Assembly (NCBI RefSeq): GCF_000425365.1
Contig: NZ_AUDH01000015.1
Location: forward strand, 1-64,000
DNA length: 64,000 bases
Direction: 5' to 3'
Source of the DNA: Rubritepida flocculans DSM 14296
GTDB lineage: Bacteria > Pseudomonadota > Alphaproteobacteria > Acetobacterales > Acetobacteraceae
Part shown: piece after piece, positions 44,896 through 55,899 of the stretch
Position numbering within the stretch: position 1 is the first letter of the stretch
Layout: each line of letters starts with the position of its first letter
Notes under the pieces: model-generated
Databases searched by the model: none
What the model was told of the DNA's origin: nothing
The model's input: the letters and a program-made list of their open reading frames with translations, nothing else
Program-made: the position numbers and the translations under genes

Positions 44896-46042
44896 ATCCG
44901 TCTTCGTCTCGGAATCCGTCACACCCGGCCACCCGGACAAGCTCTGCGACCTGATCGCCGATGCGGTGGTGGAGGCGGTGCTCCGCCAGGACCCGATGGC
45001 CGCGGCCGAGGTGGAATGCGCGGTGGCGAGCGGCATCGTCTTCCTCGCCGCGCGCCTCGCCGCCCGCGCGGCGGTGGACATGCCCGCCATCGCGCGCGAG
45101 GTGGCCGCCGAGGCCGGCTATGCCGAGCCCGGCCCGGGCGGCTTCGACGCGCGGCGCTGCAGCATCCTCACCAGCCTCACCGAGTTGCCGGAGGAGGAGC
45201 GCGCCGAGGAGGATCCCCTGGCCGACGAGCATGTGAACGCCTTCGGCTTCGCCTGCGACGACACGCCCGAGCTGATGCCCATGCCCATCCTGCTCGCGCA
45301 TCGCGTGGCGCGGGCCTTCGACGCGGCGCGCGCGGCGGGGCGGCTCGGCGCGCTGAGCCCGGACGCCAAGGTCCAGGTGGCGGTGGTGTACCGGGATGGG
45401 CGGCCGCTGCGCATCGGCGCGGTGACGCTGATCTGCGGCGGCGAGGAAGCCGCCCGCGCCGCCCTGCCCGGGCTGCTGCGCGCCGAGGTGCTGGGCCCCG
45501 CCCTGGCCGGCGCGCCCCTCGGTCTCGATTCCGCGACGGTGCTGGCGGTGAACCCGGGCGGCGTCGCGCGCGGCGGCGGGCCGGCCACCCATCCGGGGCT
45601 GACGGGGCGCAAGCCGGGCATTGACAGCTATGGAGAGTTCTCGCGCCAGCCCCAGGCCGCGCTCTCGGGCAAGGATCCGGGGCGGATCGACCGGCTCGCG
45701 GCCTATGCGGCGCGCTGGGCGGCGAAGAACCTGGTGGCGGCCGGGCTCGCGGCGCGCTGCGAGGTGCATCTCTGCTACGCGCCCGGCCGGGCCGAGCCCG
45801 CCAGCCTGCGCGTGCACGGCTACGGCACGGCGCGTCTGCCCGAGGCGGAGCTGGCCGAGCGGCTGCTGCGGGCGGCGGATTTCCGCCCCGGCGCGCTGCT
45901 GCGCCGGATGGACCTGCGCGGGCGCGCCGCCGCCGCGCCCGGCGGATTCCTGCGCGCGCTGGCGGTCTATGGGCATGTCGGCCGCAGCGACCTGGATCTG
46001 CCCTGGGAGGCGACGGAGCTGGCCGCGGCCCTGCGGGGTTAG
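44885..46042 (+). CDS. Degenerate methionine adenosyltransferase (MetK) paralogue
   Basis: A 385-residue protein clearly homologous to S-adenosylmethionine synthetase: FVSESVTPGHPDKLCDLIADAV (GHPDK 15-19), SPDAKVQVAV, GRKPGIDSYG, SGKDPGRIDRLAAYAARWAAKN and an AYGHVGR-like VYGHVGR near the end. The two hallmark motifs are changed. The GAGDQG loop is replaced by ADEHVNAF (113-120), and the GGGAFSGKD loop reads PQAALSGKD (256-264). Standard MetK keeps both. It is translationally coupled to the P-ATPase (11-nt overlap). A housekeeping metK must exist elsewhere. It may be a reduced-activity or repurposed ATP/nucleoside-binding protein. Confidence 0.85.
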   Translation: MGPESVFVSESVTPGHPDKLCDLIADAVVEAVLRQDPMAAAEVECAVASGIVFLAARLAARAAVDMPAIAREVAAEAGYAEPGPGGFDARRCSILTSLTELPEEERAEEDPLADEHVNAFGFACDDTPELMPMPILLAHRVARAFDAARAAGRLGALSPDAKVQVAVVYRDGRPLRIGAVTLICGGEEAARAALPGLLRAEVLGPALAGAPLGLDSATVLAVNPGGVARGGGPATHPGLTGRKPGIDSYGEFSRQPQAALSGKDPGRIDRLAAYAARWAAKNLVAAGLAARCEVHLCYAPGRAEPASLRVHGYGTARLPEAELAERLLRAADFRPGALLRRMDLRGRAAAAPGGFLRALAVYGHVGRSDLDLPWEATELAAALRG

Positions 46043-46141
46043 GGCGCGATCGGCGAAGGCGGAATCGCCGGAGCGGCGAAGCGCCCTATCGGCCAAGACG
46101 AGACCATGATCCGCGCCATCGGATCACGGTCCAGGGGCGGA

Positions 46142-46732
46142 TCACCCCGGCAGGTCGGGCGCATCCTCCGCCAGCGGCGCGGCCTCGCCGTGCTGGGCCG
46201 CCCAGGCCGCGCGGGCCAGGACGAGGGCCTGGGTGGCCAGGCTGAAGGCCGGCGGCAGGACTTGCCGCTGGAGAAGCTGGTGCAGCGCGAGCAGCGCCAC
46301 CGCCGCCGCGCCCACCGCCGGCCAGAACACGGCGGGCGAGAGGGAGGGGCCCTCCACTGGCGGCGCCTCCTCCGTCAGGCGCAGCAGCCCCGCCGCCTCG
46401 GCCGCGCGCAGCAGCCCGGCCGATTCGGCGCGGTGCAGAACGAGCACGCTGCCCGTCAGCGCCGCCGATTCGGCCGCCACCACCCCGGGCAGCCCGGCGA
46501 GCGCGAGCGCGAGCGCCGCCAGGCGGGGCGCATCGCCGCGCAGCGCGGGCAGGCGCAGCCGCATCCGGCCCGGCCCGTCATGGACGAGCAGCGCGGCCGG
46601 CGGCTCACGCGTGCGGCCGCCGGTATCGCCTTGTCCCGGCGGGCCGCCGCCAGCCCGGGCCTCGACGCGGCGTGCCGTGTCGGGCGGGGGCGGGCCGGCG
46701 TGCGCGCCACCTCCGGTCATGTCATCCGTCAT
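46142..46732 (-). CDS. HMA2-domain membrane protein
   Basis: A 196-residue protein. Residues about 50-110 form an HMA2-like domain (PGRMRLRLPALRG, then LPGVVAAESAALTGSVLVLH) strikingly like the N-terminus of the nearby P-ATPase, again without CxxC. Two hydrophobic segments follow, around FWPAVGAAAVALLALHQLL and ALVLARAAW. The Gly/Pro/Arg-rich first 45 residues are encoded by a diverged family A repeat. It overlaps the stop of the DUF5132 gene by 11 nt; a second in-frame ATG lies 12 nt on. It is convergent with the MAT-like gene. Probably an accessory subunit of the ATPase. Confidence 0.75.
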   Translation of the reverse strand: MTDDMTGGGAHAGPPPPDTARRVEARAGGGPPGQGDTGGRTREPPAALLVHDGPGRMRLRLPALRGDAPRLAALALALAGLPGVVAAESAALTGSVLVLHRAESAGLLRAAEAAGLLRLTEEAPPVEGPSLSPAVFWPAVGAAAVALLALHQLLQRQVLPPAFSLATQALVLARAAWAAQHGEAAPLAEDAPDLPG

Positions 46733-46735
46733 GGG
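46613..46735 (-). repeat. Diverged family A copy inside coding sequence
   Basis: Read on the reverse strand, the segment follows the family A layout: the last part GCGGCCGCCGGTATCGCCTTGTC corresponds to GCGGCCGCTGGTATGCCTTTGTC (one sequence per copy, split here for comparison), then a central CCGACACGGC/GCCGCGTCGAG hairpin of the alternative type as in copy 4. It is much more diverged than the other copies and encodes the N-terminal residues of the HMA2 protein. Confidence 0.55.
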
Positions 46736-47084
46736 CGGCGGCGCGGGCGGCCGCGGCGGCAGCCCGGGCGGCGGCGGCGGCGCGCGCGGCGGCCTCGCCC
46801 GCCTCGTCGGGCGCCGGCGGGGCCGGCTCCGGCGAGGCGGAGGCCGGCGCGGGCCTGGCCGCGCTGTCGAGTTCGTGCTGCACCTCGGCCATCAGGTCGC
46901 TTGCGGCCTCCGCCGCCTCGGCGGCGGCGACGCGCAGATGGGCGTAGCCGAGCAGGGCGCCCTTCAGCGCCTCCTTCGCGGCGGGGCGCGCGGCGCGCGC
47001 CACCTGCGGCATCAGGCCCGGCGCCATCGCCGCGACCCCGAGGCCGACCGCGACACCTGCCCCGAACAGCAGCAGCGGAACCAC
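46722..47084 (-). CDS. DUF5132-type small membrane protein
   Basis: A 120-residue protein with one N-terminal membrane segment (VPLLLFGAGVAVGLGVAAMAPGL). An amphipathic helical region follows (VARAARPAAKEALKGALLGYAHLRVAAAEAAEAASDLMAEVQHEL), then a Pro/Ala-rich tail. This matches DUF5132, which is often found beside HMA2 proteins and P-ATPases. The start is GTG 47084 with GGGAG upstream; no ATG fits. It heads a two-gene unit with the HMA2 gene (overlapping ends). Its shape recalls the mycobacterial PacL scaffold proteins that organise metal P-ATPases; that parallel is an inference. Confidence 0.65.
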   Translation of the reverse strand: MVPLLLFGAGVAVGLGVAAMAPGLMPQVARAARPAAKEALKGALLGYAHLRVAAAEAAEAASDLMAEVQHELDSAARPAPASASPEPAPPAPDEAGEAAARAAAAARAAAAAARAAAHDG

Positions 47085-47180
47085 GGCGCCGATCTCCCTG
47101 CACAGCCAAGGACGCCCCGTGATGTAGCGCGGGCCTGGGCGCGGCGCTATCCTGCGGGCGCAGGTTGGGGAGCATGGGCG

Positions 47181-47417
47181 TTGGCCGGGTCGGATTCCTC
47201 CGAAGCCGCCGGGGGCGGCGCGCTGCGGGCGCAGGCCCTTCTCGAAAGCGACGGCGAGACCCGGCGCTTCGAGTTCGACGCCGTGAGCGTCAACACCGAC
47301 GACCCGGCGCGCGTCATCGTCGCCCTGGCCGACCGCGAGGGTCGCACGCTGACGCTGCTGCTGCCGCGCGCGGAGCTCAAGCGGCTGCTGAACTGGCGCA
47401 GCCTGATCGGGCTGTAG
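47181..47417 (+). CDS. Small hypothetical protein
   Basis: A 78-residue protein, ALRAQALLESDGETRRFEFDAVSVNTDDPARVIVALADREGRTLTLLLPRAELKRLLNW in its core, suggesting a small beta-rich domain with a C-terminal helix. The only plausible start is TTG 47181, preceded by GGGGAG at good spacing; an ATG 6 nt earlier is in another frame. It is divergent from the DUF5132 gene (96 bp) and convergent with mlaF (11 bp). I recognise no family. Confidence 0.5.
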   Translation: MAGSDSSEAAGGGALRAQALLESDGETRRFEFDAVSVNTDDPARVIVALADREGRTLTLLLPRAELKRLLNWRSLIGL

Positions 47418-47428
47418 CGCCGGGCCTC

Positions 47429-48202
47429 CTACCGCCGCAGCTCCATCTGGATCGGCCCCTCGCGGCTGCCATTGGCGAACTGGTCCACCATCGGGTGGCC
47501 GGTGTGGCCCAGCGCCTCGGCGCTGCCGGTCCAGACGATGCGGCCCTTGTGGATCATCGCCGCGTCGTCGCCGATGCGCCGGGCGCTCGCCATGTCGTGC
47601 GTGATGGAGAAGGCGGTGGCGCCGAGCCGCTCCACGCAGTCCACGATCAGCCCGTCGATCACCGCGCCCATGATGGGGTCGAGCCCGGTGGTGGGCTCGT
47701 CGAAGAAGATGATGTCGGGCTGGGCGGCGATGGCGCGCGCCAGCGCGACGCGCTTCTGCATGCCGCCCGAGAGCTCGGCCGGCGAGAGGTCGCCCACGCT
47801 GGCGGCGAGGCCCACCTGCGCCAGCACCTCGGCCGCGCGGTCGCGCGCCGCGCGGCGGGTGATGCGCCGCTGCGCCAGCAGCTTGAAGCAGACGTTCTCC
47901 CAGACCGGCAGGCTGTCGAACAGCGCGCCGTTCTGGAACAGCATCCCCGTGCGGTCGAGCAGCGCGGCGCGGTCGCGGCGGGAGAGCTTCGCCACGTCCT
48001 GCCCGTCGATCTCGATCACGCCCTCGTCGGGCGGAATCAGGCCGAGGATGCACTTCACCGTCACGGATTTGCCCGAGCCGGAGCCGCCCAGCAGCACCAT
48101 GGAATGGCGCGCGCGCACCTCGAGGTCCACGCCGTCCAGCACCTGCTTCTCGCCGAAGGCCTTGCGCAGCCCGCGCAGGCGGATTTTCGGGGTCTCGCTC
48201 AC
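47429..48202 (-). CDS. mlaF: MlaF-type ABC transporter ATP-binding protein
   Basis: A 257-residue ATPase of the lipid-asymmetry (Mla/Ttg2) transporters. Walker A GGSGSGKS, Q-loop FQNGALFDS, signature LSGGMQKR and Walker B IIFFDEPTTGLDP are complete. FQNGALFDSLPVWENV is typical of MlaF. The start is GTG 48202, giving a 4-nt GTGA overlap with mlaE; upstream extension is not family-like. MlaD, MlaC and MlaB are absent from the window. Likely role: phospholipid movement between inner and outer membrane. Confidence 0.92.
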   Translation of the reverse strand: MSETPKIRLRGLRKAFGEKQVLDGVDLEVRARHSMVLLGGSGSGKSVTVKCILGLIPPDEGVIEIDGQDVAKLSRRDRAALLDRTGMLFQNGALFDSLPVWENVCFKLLAQRRITRRAARDRAAEVLAQVGLAASVGDLSPAELSGGMQKRVALARAIAAQPDIIFFDEPTTGLDPIMGAVIDGLIVDCVERLGATAFSITHDMASARRIGDDAAMIHKGRIVWTGSAEALGHTGHPMVDQFANGSREGPIQMELRR

Positions 48203-48984
48203 TGCTTGAAGAACGCCGCGGTGAGCACGTAGTCGAAGGCGAGGATGAGGATGGAGGCCGCCACCACCGCGCGCGTCGTCGCCTGCCCCACGCCCTGCGC
48301 CCCGCCGCGCGAGGTGTAGCCGCACCAGCAGCCCATCAGCGCGATCAGGAAGCCGAACACCGCCGCCTTCACGAGGCCGCTGACCACGTCCATCGTCTCC
48401 AGAACGTCCCAGGTCGCGTCGAGGTAGCCCTGCGGCACGAAGCCGAGCTGGAGCGTGGCAATCAGGAAGCCGCCCAGCACGCCCAGGATGTCCGCCACCA
48501 GCACCAGCGGCGGCAGGGCGAGCGTGCCCGCGAGCAGCCGCGGCACGACGAGATAGCGCATCGGGTCGGTGGAGAGGGTGGTCAGCGCGTCGATCTGGTC
48601 GGTCACGCGCATGGTGCCGATCTCGGCCGCCATGGCCGCGCCGATGCGCCCGGCCACCATCAGCCCCGCCAGCACCGGCCCCAGCTCGCGCGTGATGGAG
48701 AGGACGACGAGGCTGGGCAGCGCCGTCTCCGCCCCGAAGCGCGAGAAGCCCGTGTGGCTCTGCAGCGCCAGCACCATGCCGGTGAACAGCGCCGTCAGCG
48801 CCACCACGGGCAGGGAGAAATAGGCGATCTCGGCGAAGTGCCGCCAGAACTGCCGCGCATGGAAGGGCGGGCGCAGCAGATGCGACAGCCCGACCAGGGC
48901 GAAGATCGCCACCTGGCCCGCGGTGGCGAGCGTCGCGAAGGCCCCGCGCCCGATCAGCGCGAGAAGATCGAGGGCGCGCGTCAT
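48199..48984 (-). CDS. mlaE: MlaE-type ABC transporter permease
   Basis: A 261-residue permease of the MlaE family with five to six membrane segments. Diagnostic stretches are FTGMVLALQSHTGFSRFGAE, ITRELGPVLAGLMVAGRIGAAMAAEIGTMRVTDQIDAL and the CGYTSRGGAQGVGQATTRAVV near the C-terminus. It is coupled to mlaF and, upstream, to alr by 4-nt overlaps, so three genes of cell-envelope metabolism are in one transcript. Confidence 0.95.
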   Translation of the reverse strand: MTRALDLLALIGRGAFATLATAGQVAIFALVGLSHLLRPPFHARQFWRHFAEIAYFSLPVVALTALFTGMVLALQSHTGFSRFGAETALPSLVVLSITRELGPVLAGLMVAGRIGAAMAAEIGTMRVTDQIDALTTLSTDPMRYLVVPRLLAGTLALPPLVLVADILGVLGGFLIATLQLGFVPQGYLDATWDVLETMDVVSGLVKAAVFGFLIALMGCWCGYTSRGGAQGVGQATTRAVVAASILILAFDYVLTAAFFKQ

Positions 48985-50030
48985 GCCGGAAGGTAGCGCC
49001 GCGCGTAGCGCGCGCCCAGCGCGGTGAGGATCTCGTAGCCGATGGTGCCCGCCAGCGCCGCGGCGGCGTCCGCGTCCTGCTCCGCGCCGAGCAGGGTGAG
49101 CGTCTCGCCGGGGCGCAGCTCGGGGATGTCGGTCACGTCGAAGGTGGTCAGATCCATGGAGACGCGCCCGATCAGCGGCGCGCGCCGGCCATGCGCCACG
49201 CCGAACCCCTTGCCGGAGAGGGCGCGCAGCCAGCCATCGGCATAGCCCGCCGCGCAGGTGGCCACGCGGCTGCGGCGCGCGGCGCGCCAGGTGGCGCCGT
49301 AGCCCACCGTCTCGCCGGCCGCGATCTCGCGGATTTGCAGCACCGGAACCTCCAGCGTCACCGCGCGCTCCATCGGGTTGGGGCGCCCGGGCGTGGGGTT
49401 GATGCCGTAGAGCGCGCAGCCGGGCCGCGCGAGGTCGCTGCGGAACCCCGCGCCGAGGAAGAGGCCCGAGGAGTTGGCGAGGCTTCGCGGCGCCGCGGGC
49501 AGCCGCGCGCAGGCCGCCTCGAAGCGCGCGCGCTGCGCGGCGTTGAGGGGGTGGTCGGGCTCGTCCGCGCAGGCGAGATGCGTCATGACGAAGCGCAGAT
49601 CGAGCCGCGCGAGCGGCGCGGGGTCGGCGGCCAGGGCATCGAGCTCCGCCGCGTCGAGGCCGAGCCGCGCCATGCCCGTGTCGATGTGCAGGATCGCCTC
49701 GCCGCCCCGCGCCGCATGGGCGCGCACATCGGCAAGGCTGTTCAGCACCGGGGTGAGGCGCGGATGCGCGCCGGGGGCGAAGCCGTCGAGCACGGCGATC
49801 ATCGGCCCCTCGCCCAGCGCCGCGCGCAGCGCCTCGCCCTCCGCCGGATGGGCGACGAAGAAATGCGCGCAGCCGGCCGCGCGCAGGGCCCGCGCCACCG
49901 GGGCTGCGCCGAGGCCGTAGGCGTCGGCCTTCACCACGGCCGCCACCGCGCCCGGCGCGTGCAGCGCGGACAGGCGGCGCCAGTTCCGCACGATGGCGCC
50001 GCAATCCACGGTCAGAAGCCCCTGCTCCAT
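48981..50030 (-). CDS. alr: Alanine racemase
   Basis: A 349-residue PLP enzyme that makes D-alanine for peptidoglycan. The PLP-Lys lies in VAAVVKADAYGLGA near the N-terminus and the catalytic Tyr in ETVGYGATWRAA; HIDTGMARLGL and RVSMDLTTFDVTD are also typical. The start is MEQGLLTVDC at 50030; the open frame continues into the family A repeat but that part is not coding. It is coupled to mlaE by a 4-nt overlap. The dnaB-alr order is common in alphaproteobacteria; here a family A repeat lies between them. Confidence 0.94.
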   Translation of the reverse strand: MEQGLLTVDCGAIVRNWRRLSALHAPGAVAAVVKADAYGLGAAPVARALRAAGCAHFFVAHPAEGEALRAALGEGPMIAVLDGFAPGAHPRLTPVLNSLADVRAHAARGGEAILHIDTGMARLGLDAAELDALAADPAPLARLDLRFVMTHLACADEPDHPLNAAQRARFEAACARLPAAPRSLANSSGLFLGAGFRSDLARPGCALYGINPTPGRPNPMERAVTLEVPVLQIREIAAGETVGYGATWRAARRSRVATCAAGYADGWLRALSGKGFGVAHGRRAPLIGRVSMDLTTFDVTDIPELRPGETLTLLGAEQDADAAAALAGTIGYEILTALGARYARRYLPA

Positions 50031-50074
50031 CGCTGCGGGCTTACCGGCGCGGCCCGGCCCTGTCGAGGCCGCCC

Positions 50075-50240
50075 TCATACCAGCGGCCGCTGATTTCGAC
50101 TCCTGAGGAGTCGGTGCGGCCGCTGGTATGCCTTTGTCCTGGCGCGCAGCCGCCACACCGGGTCCCATCGAAGCAAAGCTTCGATGGGTGCCCACCAACC
50201 CTGCGCGCGATACGGTCGGCATGTGATGCCGACCGTATCA
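50075..50240 (-). repeat. Family A triple-hairpin repeat, copy 6
   Basis: Full-length 166-bp reverse-strand copy between dnaB and alr. It differs from copy 1 (8-173), about 50 kb away, by one base in the first hairpin. Its leading TGA is the dnaB stop codon. All three hairpins and the inner CGACTCCT/AGGAGTCG palindrome are intact. Confidence 0.92.
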
Positions 50241-51767
50241 ATCGCCGTAGGGCGGCGTGTGCACCGTGTCGAGGTCGCCGAAGCGGGTGAACTCGGCCTC
50301 GAAGAAGAGCGGGATGGTCCCGGTCGGGCCGTGGCGCTGCTTGGCGATGATCAGGTCGGCGCGGTTGTGCGCGCGCTCCATGTCCTGCTGCCAGCGCTGC
50401 ATCGCCGCCTCGAACTTCGCGTCGTCGGCGAAGGCGGCGAGCTTGGGCTCGCGCTGCTTGAGGTAGTAGTCGTCGCGGTAGATGAACATCACCACGTCCG
50501 CGTCCTGCTCGATCGAGCCCGATTCGCGCAGGTCCGCGAGCTGGGGGCGCTTGTCCTCGCGCTGCTCCACCGCGCGCGAGAGCTGAGAGAGCGCGAGAAC
50601 GGGGATGGAGAGCTCCTTGGCGATGGCCTTCAGCCCCTGGGTGATCATCGAGATTTCGAGCACGCGCGATTCGGGCCGCGTGCCGACGGCGGGGCGCATG
50701 AGCTGGAGATAGTCCACCACCACCATCGCCAGGCCGCGCGTGCGCTTCAGCCGCCGGCAGCGCGTGCGCAGGGCCGAGAGGGTGATGGCCGGCGTGTCGT
50801 CGATCACGATGGGAAGCTGCGCCAGCTCACGGCTCACGGCCACGAAATTGTCGAACTCGCGCTGGCTGATCTCGCCGCGGCGGATGCGGTCGCCCGAGAT
50901 GCGGCTCGCCTCGGAGAGCAGGCGGTTGGCGAGCTGGTCCGCGCTCATCTCCAGCGAGAAGATGGCGACGACGCCGGGCTTGCCGCCCGCCGCCTCGGCC
51001 TCGGCCAGCGAGGCCTTGGCCGCGCCGAAGGCGATCTTGGTGGCGAGCGCCGTCTTGCCCATGCCCGGGCGGCCGGCGAGGATCAGCAGGTCCGACTTGT
51101 GCAGCCCGCCCATCTTGGCGTCGAGGTCGCGCAGCCCCGAGGAGAGGCCCGAGACCCCGCCGCCGCGCTTGAGCGCCGCGTTCGCCACCTCGATGGCCTG
51201 CGCCAGCGCCCGGTCGAAGCCGATGGGCCCGCCCTCGCCCGCCTTCTCGCTCGCCAGCTCGAAGAGGGATTGCTCGGCCGCCTCGATCTGCTGCCGGCCG
51301 TCCAGCTCGGGCTTCGCGCCGAAGGCGTTGTTCACCACCGTCTCGCCCAGCTCGATGAGCTGGCGGCGGATCCAGCAGTCATGGATCAGCCGGCCGTATT
51401 CCCCGGCGTTGACGATGCCCACCATGGCCGAGAGGAGCTGGGCGAGATAGGCGGGCCCGCCCACCTCCGCCAGCTCGCCGCTGTGCTCGAACTCGTGACG
51501 CAGGGTGATGGCGTCGGCCAGATGCCCGGCCTCGATGCGCCGGCGGATGGCGGCGTAGATCCGGCCGTGGATGGCGTCGGCGAAATGCTCGGGCTCGAGG
51601 AACTCGGCCACGCGCTCATAGGCCTTGTTGTTGGCCAGCAGCGCGCCGAGCAGCGCCTGCTCGGCCTCCAGATTGGCCGGCGGCAGCCGCGTGCCGAGCG
51701 CGAAACCCTCCGCGCCGGCCGGGGCGTTTCCGCTGAACGGGGGAGGAATGCTGTTCATCGCCCCCAT
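50238..51767 (-). CDS. dnaB: Replicative DNA helicase DnaB
   Basis: A 509-residue hexameric helicase of the replication fork. The N-terminal DnaB domain (ANLEAEQALLGALLANNKAYERVAEFLEPEHF) is followed by the RecA-like ATPase with Walker A GRPGMGKT (232-239), MSADQLANRLLSE, VVVDYLQLMRP (Walker B) and the C-terminal IIAKQRHGPTGTIPLFFE. No intein is present. The start is 51767 or the ATG three codons later. The last three bases of the gene are the first of a family A repeat. Confidence 0.97.
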   Translation of the reverse strand: MGAMNSIPPPFSGNAPAGAEGFALGTRLPPANLEAEQALLGALLANNKAYERVAEFLEPEHFADAIHGRIYAAIRRRIEAGHLADAITLRHEFEHSGELAEVGGPAYLAQLLSAMVGIVNAGEYGRLIHDCWIRRQLIELGETVVNNAFGAKPELDGRQQIEAAEQSLFELASEKAGEGGPIGFDRALAQAIEVANAALKRGGGVSGLSSGLRDLDAKMGGLHKSDLLILAGRPGMGKTALATKIAFGAAKASLAEAEAAGGKPGVVAIFSLEMSADQLANRLLSEASRISGDRIRRGEISQREFDNFVAVSRELAQLPIVIDDTPAITLSALRTRCRRLKRTRGLAMVVVDYLQLMRPAVGTRPESRVLEISMITQGLKAIAKELSIPVLALSQLSRAVEQREDKRPQLADLRESGSIEQDADVVMFIYRDDYYLKQREPKLAAFADDAKFEAAMQRWQQDMERAHNRADLIIAKQRHGPTGTIPLFFEAEFTRFGDLDTVHTPPYGD

Positions 51768-51827
51768 CCTACTCCCCGCCCGGGGGGCGCCGCCATGCGG
51801 GGGTGGCTGTGGATGGCGGGGATAAGC

Positions 51828-52958
51828 TCAGCGCCGGGCGAGCCCGCCCGCGACCGCCGCCGCCGCCGCGCAGAGCCCCGCCATGGCGAGGAAGACGAGC
51901 CCCCCGCCGGACGCATAGAGCGGCCCGCACAGCCACATGAACAGCCCTGTGGCGGCCGCCACCGCCGCGGCGTGCAGCGTCTGCGCCCGGCCCGAGAGCT
52001 CCGCGGGCAGGGCGAGCAGCGCGCGCATGGCCGCGAGATGCATGGCCCCGAAGCTCGCCGCATGCAGCCCCTGGACGGCGAAGAGCGCCCAGGGATCGGC
52101 CGTCAGCGCCGTCACGCTCCAGCGCAGCGCCCCCGCCCCGGCCGCGAGCAGCGCGAGGCCGCGCGGCCCGAGTCGCTCCGCCAGCCGGCCGCCGGCCAGG
52201 AACAGGATCACCTCCGCCACCACGCCCCAGCCCCAGAGCACGCCGATCAGCCCGGGCGAGAGGCCCGCCGCCTGCCAGTGGAGGGTGGAGAAGGCGTAGT
52301 AGGCCGCGTGGCTGCCCTGCACGAGGGCCGAGACGAGCAGGATGCGCCGGAATCCGCCCTCGCGCAGCGGCGCCCAGAGGGAGCGGCCCGGCCCCGGCCG
52401 GTCGGGCGGGGCCGCGCGCGGGGCGGGCGGCGGCAGGGCCAGCGCCGCCAGGGCGGTGAGCAGCAGCGCGCCCGCCAGCATCCAGGCCGCGGCGCGCGGG
52501 CCGCTCCATTCCGCCGCCTGCCCCGCCGCCACCGCGCCCAGGATGAAGGTGAAGGAGCCCACCGCCCGCACCCGCGCATAGTCCAGGCCGCCCGCGCGCA
52601 CCGCCGCCACCGCCCGGGCGTCGGTCAGCGGGATCACGGGCGCGGCCGCAGCGCTGTGCAGCACCTGCACCAGCAGCAGCAGCGCGAGGCCGGAAGCGAG
52701 GCCGAAGCCCGCCGCCGTCGCCGCCGCCAGCAGCGCCGAGAGCGCGAGCAGCCGCCGCGGATCGGCCAGCGCATCGGCGAGCCGCCCCGACATCGGCCCC
52801 GCGACCAGCCGCGTGAGCGCGCCTGCGGCCATGACCAGCCCCACCGCGTCGGCATCCAGCCCGCCCTCGGCCAGGATGGCGGGCAGGAAGGGCATCATCG
52901 CGCCGAAGCCCGCGAACTGCGCGCCGAAGGCGAGGGCGAAGCGGAGGCTCGTGCTCAC
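51828..52958 (-). CDS. MFS transporter, HcaT/LacY-like
   Basis: A 376-residue membrane protein with about 12 segments of the MFS_1-like type related to the 3-phenylpropionate transporter HcaT. Marks: FGAMMPFLPAILAEGGLDADAVGLVMAAG, DYARVRAVGSFTFILGAVAAGQ and SHAAYYAFSTLHWQAAGLSPGLIGVLWGWGVVAEV. The start is GTG 52958 (VSTSLRFALAFGAQF), the family N-terminus. It is divergent from the helicase gene. Substrate not determinable. Confidence 0.85.
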   Translation of the reverse strand: MSTSLRFALAFGAQFAGFGAMMPFLPAILAEGGLDADAVGLVMAAGALTRLVAGPMSGRLADALADPRRLLALSALLAAATAAGFGLASGLALLLLVQVLHSAAAAPVIPLTDARAVAAVRAGGLDYARVRAVGSFTFILGAVAAGQAAEWSGPRAAAWMLAGALLLTALAALALPPPAPRAAPPDRPGPGRSLWAPLREGGFRRILLVSALVQGSHAAYYAFSTLHWQAAGLSPGLIGVLWGWGVVAEVILFLAGGRLAERLGPRGLALLAAGAGALRWSVTALTADPWALFAVQGLHAASFGAMHLAAMRALLALPAELSGRAQTLHAAAVAAATGLFMWLCGPLYASGGGLVFLAMAGLCAAAAAVAGGLARR

Positions 52959-52987
52959 CCCGCCAGTCTCGGCGCGGCGGGGCGGCG

Positions 52988-53016
52988 TTGCAATCGCGCG
53001 CGCATGCGCCATAAGG
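52988..53016 (+). promoter_or_regulatory. Possible promoter of the helicase operon
   Basis: TTGCAA (52988-52993), 17-bp spacer, ATAAGG (53011-53016), about 30 bp before the helicase start. It is the only AT-containing pair in the divergent intergenic space between the MFS gene and the helicase gene, but the -10 match is weak. Confidence 0.35.
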
Positions 53017-53045
53017 CCGCAAATCCGCTCGGGAAGCGCCCTTCC

Positions 53046-55898
<2,853 letters not shown>

Positions 55899-55899
55899 C

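Noticed and set aside
46043-46141. Bidirectional terminator between the MAT-like and HMA2 genes
   Set aside because: A weak GGGCGC/GCGCCC pairing is present, but the stem is short and interrupted, and there is no T-run on either strand.
50031-50222. Longer N-terminus of alanine racemase
   Set aside because: The extension translates the family A repeat with the same residues as at the window start; racemase similarity begins at 50030.
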